A stretch of DNA of 64,000 nt from NCBI GenBank assembly GCA_900550545.1, contig URSS01000007.1, forward strand, positions 1-64,000, read 5' to 3'. The notes under the pieces are model-generated. The model did not search any database and was not told the origin of the DNA. It saw nothing but the letters and a program-made list of their open reading frames with translations. This document shows, piece after piece, positions 42,101 to 51,669 of this stretch (the stretch's first letter is position 1; each line of letters begins with the position of its first letter). Both the position numbers and the translations under genes were made by a program. The stretch is from an uncultured Lachnobacterium sp. (lineage in GTDB: Bacteria; Bacillota; Clostridia; Lachnospirales; Lachnospiraceae).

Positions 42101-43773
42101 ATGAACTGAATGCGAATCCATGTTTTGAAGGATATCGTGTCTATGTACGTACGTCCGAAGAGACAGAACCGACGGTTTTGAATTATATTCAGAAGAATCA
42201 CTGGGAGCGAACAGAGGCTGTGACAAATAATGCGGAGTATATGAAAATACTGGAATCGGTACATTTTTTGATTACCGAGGTGTATTTCCCGGAATCCTGG
42301 ATTAAGAAAAATGGTCAGATGTATATTAATATCTGGCATGGAACTCCTTTGAAAAAACTTGGTCTTGCGAAGAATTCAAACAATATCCACCGGGATGGAA
42401 CAACACAGAGAAACTTCATTGAAGCAGATTATTTGCTTTATCCAAATGAATATACGAAGAAACATATGCTTGAATCATACAAGGTATCTGAATTAATGCA
42501 GGGTAAGGCATTGAATCTTGGATACCCGCGAACCGGAGGCCTTTTGGCTGCATCACAGAGTGACTTAAATGAGCTGCGCAAACAGTTGGCCGAAAATGGA
42601 CAGAAGTTATATGCTTATATGCCAACTTGGAAAGATTATTTAAAAGTGGAACAGGTTGTGGCAGAGTCAAAGGAACTGTTAGATTATCTGGATGCAAATC
42701 TTCGTGATGATCAGATATTATATGTTAATTTGCATCATAAAGTAAGTGATTCTATTGATTACAGTAAATATACACATATTCGCCAGTTTCCACCTACTGT
42801 GGACAGTTATCAGCTGCTTGCCCTGACAGAGGCATTGATTACAGATTATTCAAGTGTATTTTATGATTATTTGGTATTAAGAAGACAGATCATTTTGTAT
42901 TGTGCAGATTATGAGTTATATCGTGAAAAGCGTGGAACTTATATGGACTTAATGGAACTTCCATTTGACAAAGTGGTTACAAAAGAAGCAGTATTAGAGG
43001 CATTGAATCATGGTAAGGATTATGATGACGAAGCTGCTTACCACCGGTTCTGTGCATATGATTCCGTAGATAATGCCAAGAAACTTTGCAGCCTTCTGAC
43101 CGGAAGTGAGGAACAGGTTGATGTAGAAGAAATTCCAAAGACCGGAAGAAAACAGGTAATGTTTTATTCCGATGCCTGTGGAGAATCAAAAGATACGGAA
43201 CGTCTGGATAAAGTAGTTGAATGTTATGATCCGGCGGTATATCAACTGTACATTGGTTGTGACATGGATAAGGTAGATCAGAATAAAGAGATTGCATATC
43301 CGATGTTGAATCGTGTGCCTGTAATTGGAACTGTCTCCAAACTCCATTTGAGTGGAGCCGGAAAAGCGGCACGTTCTCTTTATAAGAAAAACAAAATTTC
43401 GTTTGCAGATGCGATGAATGTGTTACAATATGACTATGCGTTAGTTGCAAAAAGAATGTTTGGAAGAGCGGTGTTTGACTTGACTGTTATCTATGATGTG
43501 CCAGATGCAGAGAAATTGTTAGCTCTTACATTGTTGCCAAATGACAATAAAATTTTAGTATTGAGCGAAGCAATGTACACAGAAATTGCAAATAAAAATA
43601 CATTCTTTACAGATGCTATGAAATATGCAGCACCATATATGCGGGGAATTTTTGTCAGCTCGGATGAGCACAAACTGGCAGTTGAGGAGTTGCTTGGAAA
43701 AGATTTTGAGGTTCAGTTGTTTGACGGAACGGAAGAACTGAGAAATATTGTGAATGCAGCAATTGGTAAATAA
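39175..43773 (+). CDS. Giant TagF-like protein with two glycerophosphotransferase domains
   Basis: This 1532-residue protein has an N-terminal degenerate GT-A-like region (about 1-450). The first CDP-glycerol:poly(glycerophosphate) glycerophosphotransferase domain (about 530-890) has YKGGDSSEYLYRYAKEQ, CVQHGMSVQ and VTDFSGIQFDFAYMRKP. The second such domain (about 955-1320) has INIWHGTPLKKLG, PTWKDYL and ITDYSSVFYDYLVLR. A C-terminal region (about 1325-1532) has no family I can name. TagF-type enzymes add glycerol or ribitol phosphates to the lipid-linked primer at the inner membrane. ATG 39175 follows ATAGGAG. Known TagF is about 750 residues with one catalytic domain. Two domains could mean priming and extension, or a mixed polymer. 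Confidence 0.9.
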   Translation: MSVSIIWKLSEKEKENQITFENIREQIAENKQSVQILIYANACDNGEKYGSGLEQTGAKTQLCAYEGTDTEIYADAQEKVTGSLVTFLYGGDRLSQGTFAEVEKSADTYPEYNIFMLRKKMPDGTYGAFATDPASKKILVINLLKKYYCHPFYFGGTFLTSSFFKKNSFHQELGMETEREYFLRAAASQQSIVFFNHLIYDSSQAKEGDFTFFEGIYEEDWYGKSFTQFWIPFLAEMKQKYGMVPMFVQYHFMFTVKSRIVSNLNNRNKHVIPQGEEMTCLEKVGETFQYIEDDVLFDCHKIPESQMADSWKWIYGILKHGQNFRFEKRYLSGFPYYGSANTVFNKIANLKTNILFMNYEDGFLNIDGTVHPILYSMADEIYLMFDGKKYPLKYNQRYALTKVFGVSMYKSHAFHMELPMDKVNDCHMFCFANFGNESIKINFTYESHFSRMSGAFLNSYWSFGLEQRYMMTKSEDGLRIRKISKKEQKKQEHALSKEMFLSFQKRAWLFLAIRKVYFMMRPIMKRKPIWMYLDKIYKGGDSSEYLYRYAKEQKDGIQHYYLVDKHATDYRRLKKLGYKPLVRGSIKHRLVFLMADMMVISNSTVFAFNNYGLPNSSYVRDIVDFHVCCVQHGMSVQKIAVAQNRLRDNTRLYFCASKYEIENLSRPVYDYVGYNALKLTGVPRYDGLVNDDKKQIMISPTWRMQAAVPVRTSEGEQRDYNPLFKESTYFKVFNSLINDPRLIEAAKKYGYRIKYVLHPIVSAQVDDFDKNDYVDVVPAVGDMSYETMFRESSLMVTDFSGIQFDFAYMRKPLVYLHHKDIPQHYEEGTFFYDTMAFGEIAHDNDELIDLLCEYMASGCKMKEEYVRRADDFFYYNDHHNCERIYDVMIDYQNRKILHKVSDRTHFAFKDVSAPAIDAEQRNKAIAALETIAAANEIKIGEKTVADRYYDEKIEPKTVALVGLGKNVRGSMQYILNELNANPCFEGYRVYVRTSEETEPTVLNYIQKNHWERTEAVTNNAEYMKILESVHFLITEVYFPESWIKKNGQMYINIWHGTPLKKLGLAKNSNNIHRDGTTQRNFIEADYLLYPNEYTKKHMLESYKVSELMQGKALNLGYPRTGGLLAASQSDLNELRKQLAENGQKLYAYMPTWKDYLKVEQVVAESKELLDYLDANLRDDQILYVNLHHKVSDSIDYSKYTHIRQFPPTVDSYQLLALTEALITDYSSVFYDYLVLRRQIILYCADYELYREKRGTYMDLMELPFDKVVTKEAVLEALNHGKDYDDEAAYHRFCAYDSVDNAKKLCSLLTGSEEQVDVEEIPKTGRKQVMFYSDACGESKDTERLDKVVECYDPAVYQLYIGCDMDKVDQNKEIAYPMLNRVPVIGTVSKLHLSGAGKAARSLYKKNKISFADAMNVLQYDYALVAKRMFGRAVFDLTVIYDVPDAEKLLALTLLPNDNKILVLSEAMYTEIANKNTFFTDAMKYAAPYMRGIFVSSDEHKLAVEELLGKDFEVQLFDGTEELRNIVNAAIGK

Positions 43774-43785
43774 AGGAGGAATACA

Positions 43786-44175
43786 ATGAAAAAGGTAATT
43801 ACGTATGGAACATTTGATTTACTTCATTATGGACATATCAATCTTTTAAGACGCGCAAAGGAACTGGGAGATTATTTAATCGTTGCGCTGTCCACTGATG
43901 AGTTCAATTGGAACGAAAAGCAGAAAAAGTGTTATTTTTCCTATGAGGAAAGAAAGCAGCTTTTGGAAGCAATCCGTTATGTTGATCTTGTTATTCCAGA
44001 GGAGAACTGGGAACAGAAGGTAAGTGATGTGCAGGAATTTAAGGTAGACACCTTTGTTATGGGAAATGATTGGGAAGGCAAGTTTGATTTCCTCAAAGAA
44101 TATTGTGATGTTGTCTATTTACCTCGGACACCAGATATTTCAACAACACAGATCAAAGATGATCTTGGACGATAA
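43786..44175 (+). CDS. tagD: Glycerol-3-phosphate cytidylyltransferase (TagD/TarD)
   Basis: This 129-residue enzyme makes CDP-glycerol from CTP and glycerol 3-phosphate. It has YGTFDLLHYGHINLL with HxGH (about 8-17), GNDWEGKF and RTPDISTTQI (ISTT near the C-terminus). The length is typical of TagD. ATG 43786 follows AAAGGAGG. It lies directly after the giant polymerase gene and supplies its likely donor. Confidence 0.95.
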   Translation: MKKVITYGTFDLLHYGHINLLRRAKELGDYLIVALSTDEFNWNEKQKKCYFSYEERKQLLEAIRYVDLVIPEENWEQKVSDVQEFKVDTFVMGNDWEGKFDFLKEYCDVVYLPRTPDISTTQIKDDLGR

Positions 44176-44207
44176 AAGACAGAGTGATTGAAAGAAGGAG
44201 ATGTAGC

Positions 44208-44936
44208 ATGAACATAGGAGTAATTTTTGCCGGAGGCGTCGGCAAACGTATGAACAGCCGGGTAAAGCCAAAACAGTTTATTGATGTATATGGAAAGCCA
44301 ATCATTATCCATACGCTGGAATTATTTGAAAATCATCCGGAAATTGATGCTATTGCGGTAGCATGTCTGGAAGACTGGATTCCTTATCTGCAGGAACTTC
44401 TTGAAAAATTCAATATCAAAAAAGTAAAAAAGATTGTACCGGGCGGAGCATCCGGACAGGAGTCTATTTACAATGGTTTGAAAGCAGCAGAAGATATTGC
44501 ACAGGGAGAAAAGTCAATTGTTTTAATTCACGATGGTGTGCGTCCATTGATTAACGAGAAGACAATTACAGATAATATTGAGTCTGTCAGAAAACATGGA
44601 TCTTCCATTACCTGCGTGAAAGTCAAAGAGACTGTGCTTGTCGTTGCAGAAGATAATTCCATTGGAGATATTCCAAGCCGCGAGGATACAAGACTTGCCC
44701 GTGCACCTCAGAGCTTTTATCTGGATGAAATCATTGGAGCTCATCGCAAAGCAATGGCAGAGAATAAATATGATTTCATTGATTCCTGCTCTATGATGCA
44801 GTATTACGGAAAGAAACTGTATCTGATCGAAGGTCCACAGGAGAATATTAAGATTACAACACCAGATGATTTCTATACAATGAGAGCTTTATTAGATGCG
44901 AAAGAAGAAGCTCAAATTTATGGTTTGGGAGATTAG
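44208..44936 (+). CDS. IspD/TarI family cytidylyltransferase (probable ribitol-5-phosphate)
   Basis: This 242-residue enzyme has the IspD-type nucleotide-binding start FAGGVGKRMNSRVKPKQF, then PGGASGQESIYNGL and HDGVRPLINEKTI. The TarI branch makes CDP-ribitol; the IspD branch acts in isoprenoid synthesis. The position after tagD and before an SDR gene favours TarI. ATG 44208 follows AGAAGGAG. An in-frame ATG at 44184 is less well placed. A TarJ-type alcohol dehydrogenase is not seen; the next gene product, an extended SDR, might fill the reductase step. Confidence 0.88.
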   Translation: MNIGVIFAGGVGKRMNSRVKPKQFIDVYGKPIIIHTLELFENHPEIDAIAVACLEDWIPYLQELLEKFNIKKVKKIVPGGASGQESIYNGLKAAEDIAQGEKSIVLIHDGVRPLINEKTITDNIESVRKHGSSITCVKVKETVLVVAEDNSIGDIPSREDTRLARAPQSFYLDEIIGAHRKAMAENKYDFIDSCSMMQYYGKKLYLIEGPQENIKITTPDDFYTMRALLDAKEEAQIYGLGD

Positions 44937-44951
44937 GAGATAGAGCCACAT

Positions 44952-45992
44952 ATGAAGGACGTATTAGTTGAAGATTTTCAGGCAATTGTACAGAGTAATA
45001 TTCCATTTGACAAATTAAAAAATAAGACATTTTTAGTTACAGGAGCAACAGGGCTGGTAGGTTCTTTGCTTGTCAAGTTTTTGCTGTATGCAAACAAAAA
45101 TTGTGATTTAAACGCAAAAGTTCTTGCTGTTGTCCGTAATGTTGAGAAGGCAGATCGGATTTACGAAGAAGTTAAGACAGACGACCTTTCTTATATTGTA
45201 GCGGATCTTGCAAAAGATGGAATTCATTATGAGGGAGCATGCGATTATATTATTCATGCTGCGGCAGTAACTGCTTCTAAAGTCATGGTTACAGATCCCG
45301 TTGGTACAATTCGTACAGCGATTGATGGAACAGAGAAAATGTTACAGTTTGCGGTAGAAAAAAAGACAGAAGCATTCATATACATTTCTTCCATGGAAAT
45401 TTATGGACAGCCGAAGACTGATGGAAAAACAGCTGAGAAAGATTTAGGATATGTGGATATAGAAACAGTCCGCAGCTGTTATCCGGAAGGAAAAAGAATG
45501 TGCGAGTGTCTTTGTACGGCATATGCAGCGCAATATGGTGTGAATGTTGTGAGTGCAAGACTGGCACAGACATTTGGTGCAGGCATTCTTCCGACGGAGA
45601 ATCGTGTGTTTGCACAGTTTGCAAAGAGTGCTATGAGGGGTGAAAATATTGTATTGCATACAACCGGAGAGTCTGAAGGAAATTATGTTTATACAGCAGA
45701 TGCCATCCGGGCCATTTTGATGCTTCTTGTCAAAGGAACGGCTGGAGAATCTTACAATATTGCGAATGAGGACAGTCATATTACAATCCGGAATATGGCA
45801 GAACTTGTAGCCAGAGAGATTGCAGATAATAAAATCGAAGTTGTCATTGATATCCCGGAGGATAGTGCATCTTTAGGCTACGCGCCAGCTGTCAAAATGT
45901 GGTTAGACGCTTCAAAAATGCGTGCACTTGGATGGAAACCGGAGATCGGACTGGTGGATGCATATAAGCGAATGATTCGCTGGATGCAGTAA
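44952..45992 (+). CDS. Extended SDR family NAD-dependent epimerase/dehydratase
   Basis: This 346-residue protein has the Rossmann motif TGATGLVGSLLVKFLL (about 31-46), IIHAAAVTASKV, a YISSMEIYGQ segment and the YxxxK catalytic pair as YPEGK (about 177-181). It probably changes a nucleotide-linked sugar or polyol. It follows tarI by 15 bases, where Bcs1/TarJ-type reductases usually occur, so it may produce ribitol 5-phosphate or another donor; this is inference. ATG 44952 follows TTAGGAGATAGAG. A strong hairpin at 46020 ends this group. Confidence 0.85.
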   Translation: MKDVLVEDFQAIVQSNIPFDKLKNKTFLVTGATGLVGSLLVKFLLYANKNCDLNAKVLAVVRNVEKADRIYEEVKTDDLSYIVADLAKDGIHYEGACDYIIHAAAVTASKVMVTDPVGTIRTAIDGTEKMLQFAVEKKTEAFIYISSMEIYGQPKTDGKTAEKDLGYVDIETVRSCYPEGKRMCECLCTAYAAQYGVNVVSARLAQTFGAGILPTENRVFAQFAKSAMRGENIVLHTTGESEGNYVYTADAIRAILMLLVKGTAGESYNIANEDSHITIRNMAELVAREIADNKIEVVIDIPEDSASLGYAPAVKMWLDASKMRALGWKPEIGLVDAYKRMIRWMQ

Positions 45993-46019
45993 ATTGTATA
46001 AGAAATATTTTTGATGATG

Positions 46020-46045
46020 ATCCAGACTGTTTATACAGTCTGGAT
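46020..46045 (+). terminator. Perfect 11-bp hairpin, possible weak terminator
   Basis: ATCCAGACTGT (46020-46030) pairs with ACAGTCTGGAT (46035-46045) with a TTAT loop. ATCGTTGTTT follows, so it may only attenuate transcription into the LCP gene. Confidence 0.65.
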
Positions 46046-46077
46046 ATCGTTGTTTGTACGAGAGGAAACTGGGGTAG

Positions 46078-47637
46078 ATGGAGATGACAAAAGAAAAAAA
46101 GAAAAGTAAGTGGAAGATCATAGCGGGAATTATCCTGCTTCTACAATTACTGGCAAGTGGAGTGTTGGTAGGTGTGGTTATATGGCTGAATCTCTTACCG
46201 ACGATGTATGTTGTATTAGCAGGTTTGGTATTATTCTGGCTTCTTACAATTGTATATTATCTGTATTATTCCGGAATGAAGAAAAAGCGAAAGAAAAAAA
46301 CAGTACTGTATGTAAAGCGAACCATAGGAAGTATTCTGGCAGCATGTGTACTGACTGTATGTATCTGGGGATCTGTAATGATTACAGAAACTAAGGGAAC
46401 CATAGATGATATTACAGACAATGTTGTTACTACAGATACGGTTTCTGCGTATGTTATGAAAGATGATCCGGCAGAAACGGTAGAGGATGCAAAAGATTAT
46501 ATATTTGCAATTACAGAAAAATATGATGCCGTGCATACACAGAAAGCAATTGAGGAAATTAATAAGGCAACCGGAACACAGATTGAGACGATCGTATACG
46601 ACAATGTACTGGATATGGTTAAAGCATTGTATAGCGGAACTGTGGATGCAATGCTCATGAATGAAGCCTATGTAGATGTTGTCGAAGCGCAGGATGGATA
46701 TGATACTTTTTCTCAGAGAACTAAAACTTTATATGAACACGAAGAAGAAACTGTTATACAAAAAGATACAACAACGCAGGAAAAAGATATTACCAAAGAT
46801 CCGTTTGTTGTATATATCAGTGGTTCCGATACCAGAAACCTGACATTGGCAACCAGCCGCAGCGATGTAAATATTCTGGTTGTGGTCAATCCGGAAACTA
46901 AACAGGTTCTTATGATCAATACGCCAAGAGATTATTATGTGGATACAGCCGCAGCAATAGGAGCAAAAGACAAACTTACACATTGTGGAATCTACGGAAT
47001 TGACTGCTCTATGAAAACACTTGGAAATTTGTATGGTGAGCATGTCGATTATTATGCACAGATTAATTTTAATGGATTTAAAACACTTGTAGATGCAATT
47101 GGTGGAATCACAATTGAATCAGAAAAAGCATTTCGCACAAGCGAAGGTGGATTTTACATTAATCAGGGAACAAACCAGCTGAATGGTACGGTGGCATTGT
47201 CCTATGTGCGTGAGAGAAAAGCTTTCGCAGATGGAGACAATTCCAGAGGACGCCATCAGATGCAGGCAATAGAAGCCATTATTCATAAAGTTTCATCTGG
47301 AACAACGGTTCTGACAAATTATTCATCCATTATGGACAGTATGTCAGGAATGTTTACAACGAGTATTAATTCAGAAGAAATTTCAGCACTTGTTAAGATG
47401 CAGCTTTCCGACCTTGCATCCTGGAATGTGAAATCATTTGCCGTGACAGGAAAAGGCGGGTCATCGACGACTTATTCCATGCCTACAAAGAGAAGCTATG
47501 TTATGTATCCGAATGAAAATCAGGTAAAATATGCGGAATTGTTGATTAATAAAGTGGTAGATGGTGTGACTTTGACAGACAGTGATCTTGAAATGCCAGA
47601 TACAGATATACAAAATGGTGCAACCGTGCAGCAATAA
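46078..47637 (+). CDS. LytR-CpsA-Psr (LCP) family polymer ligase
   Basis: This 519-residue membrane protein has three N-terminal membrane segments (about 13-35, 42-62, 78-100) and an extracellular LCP domain (about 240-440), with SGSDTRNLTLATSRSDVNIL, MINTPRDYYV and DGDNSRGRHQMQAIEA. A region between (about 120-240) resembles the accessory domain of other LCP proteins. LCP enzymes attach lipid-linked teichoic acids or capsules to peptidoglycan. ATG 46078 has GGGG three bases away; ATG 46084 is nine bases from it and may be the real start. Confidence 0.92.
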   Translation: MEMTKEKKKSKWKIIAGIILLLQLLASGVLVGVVIWLNLLPTMYVVLAGLVLFWLLTIVYYLYYSGMKKKRKKKTVLYVKRTIGSILAACVLTVCIWGSVMITETKGTIDDITDNVVTTDTVSAYVMKDDPAETVEDAKDYIFAITEKYDAVHTQKAIEEINKATGTQIETIVYDNVLDMVKALYSGTVDAMLMNEAYVDVVEAQDGYDTFSQRTKTLYEHEEETVIQKDTTTQEKDITKDPFVVYISGSDTRNLTLATSRSDVNILVVVNPETKQVLMINTPRDYYVDTAAAIGAKDKLTHCGIYGIDCSMKTLGNLYGEHVDYYAQINFNGFKTLVDAIGGITIESEKAFRTSEGGFYINQGTNQLNGTVALSYVRERKAFADGDNSRGRHQMQAIEAIIHKVSSGTTVLTNYSSIMDSMSGMFTTSINSEEISALVKMQLSDLASWNVKSFAVTGKGGSSTTYSMPTKRSYVMYPNENQVKYAELLINKVVDGVTLTDSDLEMPDTDIQNGATVQQ

Positions 47638-47657
47638 GAAATATGGGAGGCAATATT

Positions 47658-48764
47658 ATGTCAGCTGGGAATGTAAAGAAAACATTCCAAAGAAATGGAA
47701 AAATTGAATTGTTGAGATTTATTTTTTGTATGGCAGTACTTTTGTTTCATTGCGAAAAATATGTTCTGGGAGAACCGTCATTGGAGAAAGGATATCATTT
47801 GAGCCTGTTTTGTCATGGCTCGATGGGCGTAGAGTTTTTCTTTCTTGTGTCTGGATTTTTGATGGCAAAATCAATATCAAAAAAAATCAGGATGCAAACA
47901 GAACTACAAGAAACTCTTGCAAAGGAATCGCTTGGTTTTCTAAAAAGAAAAATCGCATCGATTTTTCCAATGCATGTCATGACCTTTATACTGGCATTTA
48001 TTGCTTATATATTGGCAAACCATATGAATTACATGGAAGTGATGGGAAAAGCAGTGGAAAGCATTCCGAGCTTTTTCTTGATTCAAATGAGTGGGATAAA
48101 TCTGTGCAGTCCAAATCATATCACCTGGTATATTTCATGTATGCTGATTGCCATGGCGGTTTTATATCCACTATGTAGAAAATATTATGAGTTTTTTACG
48201 CATTATCTGGCACCGCTCATTGCAGTATTGATACTGGGAGCCTGCATTGCAACAACCGGAAGAATCACAGGGGTATCGGAGTGGACGGTCGTATGTTATA
48301 AGAGTGTATTGCGTGCAGTAAGTGAGATTGCATTGGGAACAACCGGATTTGAAATTGCACAATATATTTCAAAACAGACATTTACATACGGACAGAGGAT
48401 TGGTCTTACAATTTTAGAATTCATTTTATTTTTATGTGTAATGATTTATGAAGTTGGAACATTTCCTTCGGACTGGGAAGTGATAGAATTATTTGCAATC
48501 TTTGCATTGGTAGTTTTGGCTTTTTCCGGTGTAGGAGCCGGCAGTTTCATTTTTAACAATTCATTATGTTATCATTTGGGAAAATTGAGTCTTCCATTAT
48601 ATCTGGCACAATTGACACCCATTTATTTCATCTGCGAATTTGGAAAAGAATGGCCGGCAAAGAAACAGATTGCAGGAATTGTGGTGGGCACATTTCTATT
48701 GGCATATCTGGTATTTGGAGCAGATTATTTATTACATCATAGGAAAGGACGGAAGCAAGCATGA
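47658..48764 (+). CDS. Acyltransferase 3 family membrane protein
   Basis: This 368-residue protein has about ten hydrophobic segments and the family start KIELLRFIFCMAVLLFHC, HGSMGVEFFFLVSGFLMA with a conserved His and SGF. Members O-acetylate polysaccharides or other envelope glycans. It probably modifies the polymer or peptidoglycan. ATG 47658 follows GGGAGG. The stop overlaps the next start (ATGA). Confidence 0.9.
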   Translation: MSAGNVKKTFQRNGKIELLRFIFCMAVLLFHCEKYVLGEPSLEKGYHLSLFCHGSMGVEFFFLVSGFLMAKSISKKIRMQTELQETLAKESLGFLKRKIASIFPMHVMTFILAFIAYILANHMNYMEVMGKAVESIPSFFLIQMSGINLCSPNHITWYISCMLIAMAVLYPLCRKYYEFFTHYLAPLIAVLILGACIATTGRITGVSEWTVVCYKSVLRAVSEIALGTTGFEIAQYISKQTFTYGQRIGLTILEFILFLCVMIYEVGTFPSDWEVIELFAIFALVVLAFSGVGAGSFIFNNSLCYHLGKLSLPLYLAQLTPIYFICEFGKEWPAKKQIAGIVVGTFLLAYLVFGADYLLHHRKGRKQA

Positions 48765-51664
48765 AAACACTTACGATTGTTGCATACACAGGACAGGAGT
48801 ATGCAGAACTTGATTTGATAAACAGTCTCAAAAAACAGGAAATTTTTTCGGAGGAAAAAACAAAGGGAAAGTTTAAAGAAATTCCACAGATACAATGTAT
48901 TGTTGTGGATTCGGTTGGAGAAGAGGGAGCAGCCGAACGTTTCCGTCAAAATCAGAATGAACAATTGACAATTGATTATGTGCTTTGCAAGGGAGAGACA
49001 ATTGCGCAATGCTATAATCTGGCAATGAATAAAATAAAGGGCGAATATGTTGCATTTGTTGATATCGACAGTATATATTCACCGAAAGCAATCTGGCATT
49101 TGTGCGAGATCCTTGAAAATGATGAGATTGCAGATGAGGAAAAGAAATGTGTGTGCATAAAACCGGTTTATGTACGTCCGGATGGAAATGAGAATGTATA
49201 TAAGATTTATCCGGGAACGAACGGAGTGCGCGATGTGTCTGAAAACACGATGGGCGTAAATTTGTGTTTATACTCATACTTTATACGAAAATCTGTATTG
49301 GAAAAAATGTCATTCCGTGAGGATTTTCCGGTAGAATGCAGAACCTTATTCTGTGTGGAACTGCTCGAGAAGATTGAAAAATACAATTGTAAAAATGGTC
49401 CATCCATTCGATATTTTCATCCGTTAGAAGATGCAAAAGGATTATTTGGGGCACAGCATCACAAGGAATGGTATACAAAAACAATAAGGGAATGCTATAT
49501 TCCTTTTCTGTTGGAGCGAAAAGAAAAAAACACTCTTACATATGCAATGGAAGCTGTTTTTTTGTATCTGACATATATTCGTTTCTCTTATAATGTGGGA
49601 GCGGCAGATAACGAAGTGCTTTCAGAAGCAGAAATCAATGAATTCAGAGATGCAGCTTACGAGTTATGCAGTTTGCTGAGCTTCGAGACACTATTGCTGC
49701 AATACAAATTAAAAAATCAGAAATATGCATCATGGCTTCTTTGGAAATTTCTGGAGGCAAAAATTCTTCTTAACAATGATTCCTATAAACTTTCTGTTGT
49801 CGATGGAACTGTTTTTTTGCGTGTGACAGATCAGAATGGACAGAACAGTCGTTATGTACTTTACAATTTTAATACCTGCAAAGCAACGGTTTATGTTATT
49901 GATTATGAAGAAGACAAACTGACGTTTGATTTGTCATTGGGGATGCTTCCGGAGATTATTACAGAACAATTGCATCCGGAGATTACCGTGACAAATGGAA
50001 CCGTAAATGAAACACAGATATATAATGAGAAAATCTGTTTTGGACGGAAAATCGGCAATCCGGCTATTTGCAGGGCAGTTATTCCAATCATGAAAGGACG
50101 CGAATATCAGCAGTTTCGCTTCCAGGTAAAGCTTGGAGAGGAATCCTGTAATCTGATTTGTAATTTTGCTAAAAAGCCGGCGGCACGTCTGACCGCATGC
50201 TGCAGCGAAAATTACTGGCATTTTGGAGGAAACCGGATTCTGCAGTATCAACCGGCCAAACAGCGTTTTATTGTAGAAAAATGCACGCAGACAGAATTGA
50301 TGAGTGTGGAACAGAATTATTGCAGGGCAATTAAGCTTGATCGTTCACTCACACCGCAGGAACGTGTGGACTTAATCGAAATGCGTAGAATGTATTGGAA
50401 AGAAAAAGCCAATTTGTCACAGAAACCAATCTGGATTACTTATGATAAGTTATATAAGGGCGGAGACAATGGTGAGTATTTATTCCATTATGTCAGACAA
50501 AATTGTCCGGATGTAGACATTTATTATCTTTTAACAGAGACATCAGCAGATTATCAGAGACTGAAAGAAGACGATCACGTTCTGATCCATGGAACGAAGG
50601 AAGCAAAATTAAAAGTGTTGCAGGCCCAGTTGATTCTTGCAACACATACAAATACCATGTCCGGATGCGGATTTACAACAGAGGGTGAAAAACGATATCT
50701 CAAAAATCTATATAATGCCGAGATCGTTTGCATCCAGCATGGACTGACGGTACAGGATATTGCAATCTGGCAGAACATTGTATGTGACAATACAAAATTG
50801 TATTGCTGTGCTTCAAAGAATGAAATCAAAAATATTCTTCAGCCGTCCTATGGATATACACGTAAGGAAGTGCGTCTGACAGGCCTGGCACGTTATGATG
50901 GTCTGGTAAGCAAAGATAAACGTCAGATTCTCATAACACCTACCTGGCGCAGAAATCTGGTAAATGCCGGATCATCCGGTAATGTCCGCGCAAAGAATAA
51001 TTTCTTTAAGGACACAGAATATTTTAAAATATATAACAATCTGATCAATGACGAGCGATTGATTGCCTGTGCGAAGAAACATAATTATAGAATTATGTAT
51101 TTGATACATCCAACACTGAGTGCACAGATTGATGATTTTGATAAAAACGAATATGTGGATATTGTTGCGGCTGCCGGTGACATGAGCTATGAAAAAGTAT
51201 TGACAGAATCAAGCCTTATGATTACGGATTATTCTGGAGTACAGTTTGATTTTGCATATATGAGAAAGCCGGTTTTATATTATCATCCTGCATCTCTTCC
51301 GCCACATTATACAGAGAGCATTGCCTTCCAATATGCAACTATGGGATTTGGTCCTATGATAGACAATCATGAGGAGCTTGTTTCACAAATATGTGCATAT
51401 ATGGAAAAAGATTGTTCGATGGATCCGTTTTACCGGAAACGTGCAGATGAATTCTTCGCATTTTCCGATACAGACAATTGCAAACGTATCACAGATGCAA
51501 TTATGGAATATGCAAAGGAATTGGAAAGCAAAAAATATGATGCGATGGCAAAATCGGACAAATACGATCTGATGAAACCGGAGCCGGTGGAAAAGGTAGT
51601 AAAACAGTCGGTATCTGGAAAAATGAAAAAAATGGTAAAAGGTTTATTGCATAGAGGAAAATAG
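48761..51664 (+). CDS. TagF-like CDP-polyol phosphotransferase with N-terminal GT-A-like domain
   Basis: This 967-residue protein has an N-terminal GT-A-like domain (about 1-130, with GEYVAFVDIDSIYSPKAIW), a long middle region (about 130-530) and a C-terminal glycerophosphotransferase domain (about 540-925) with YKGGDNGEYLFHYV, CIQHGLTVQDIAIW, TPTWRRNLV and ITDYSGVQFDFAYMRKP. It is closely similar in layout to the first half of the giant protein at 39175, so the two are probably paralogues. It would transfer glycerol- or ribitol-phosphate. ATG 48761 overlaps the acyltransferase stop. It may extend a different chain. Confidence 0.9.
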   Translation: MKTLTIVAYTGQEYAELDLINSLKKQEIFSEEKTKGKFKEIPQIQCIVVDSVGEEGAAERFRQNQNEQLTIDYVLCKGETIAQCYNLAMNKIKGEYVAFVDIDSIYSPKAIWHLCEILENDEIADEEKKCVCIKPVYVRPDGNENVYKIYPGTNGVRDVSENTMGVNLCLYSYFIRKSVLEKMSFREDFPVECRTLFCVELLEKIEKYNCKNGPSIRYFHPLEDAKGLFGAQHHKEWYTKTIRECYIPFLLERKEKNTLTYAMEAVFLYLTYIRFSYNVGAADNEVLSEAEINEFRDAAYELCSLLSFETLLLQYKLKNQKYASWLLWKFLEAKILLNNDSYKLSVVDGTVFLRVTDQNGQNSRYVLYNFNTCKATVYVIDYEEDKLTFDLSLGMLPEIITEQLHPEITVTNGTVNETQIYNEKICFGRKIGNPAICRAVIPIMKGREYQQFRFQVKLGEESCNLICNFAKKPAARLTACCSENYWHFGGNRILQYQPAKQRFIVEKCTQTELMSVEQNYCRAIKLDRSLTPQERVDLIEMRRMYWKEKANLSQKPIWITYDKLYKGGDNGEYLFHYVRQNCPDVDIYYLLTETSADYQRLKEDDHVLIHGTKEAKLKVLQAQLILATHTNTMSGCGFTTEGEKRYLKNLYNAEIVCIQHGLTVQDIAIWQNIVCDNTKLYCCASKNEIKNILQPSYGYTRKEVRLTGLARYDGLVSKDKRQILITPTWRRNLVNAGSSGNVRAKNNFFKDTEYFKIYNNLINDERLIACAKKHNYRIMYLIHPTLSAQIDDFDKNEYVDIVAAAGDMSYEKVLTESSLMITDYSGVQFDFAYMRKPVLYYHPASLPPHYTESIAFQYATMGFGPMIDNHEELVSQICAYMEKDCSMDPFYRKRADEFFAFSDTDNCKRITDAIMEYAKELESKKYDAMAKSDKYDLMKPEPVEKVVKQSVSGKMKKMVKGLLHRGK

Positions 51665-51669
51665 TACAA

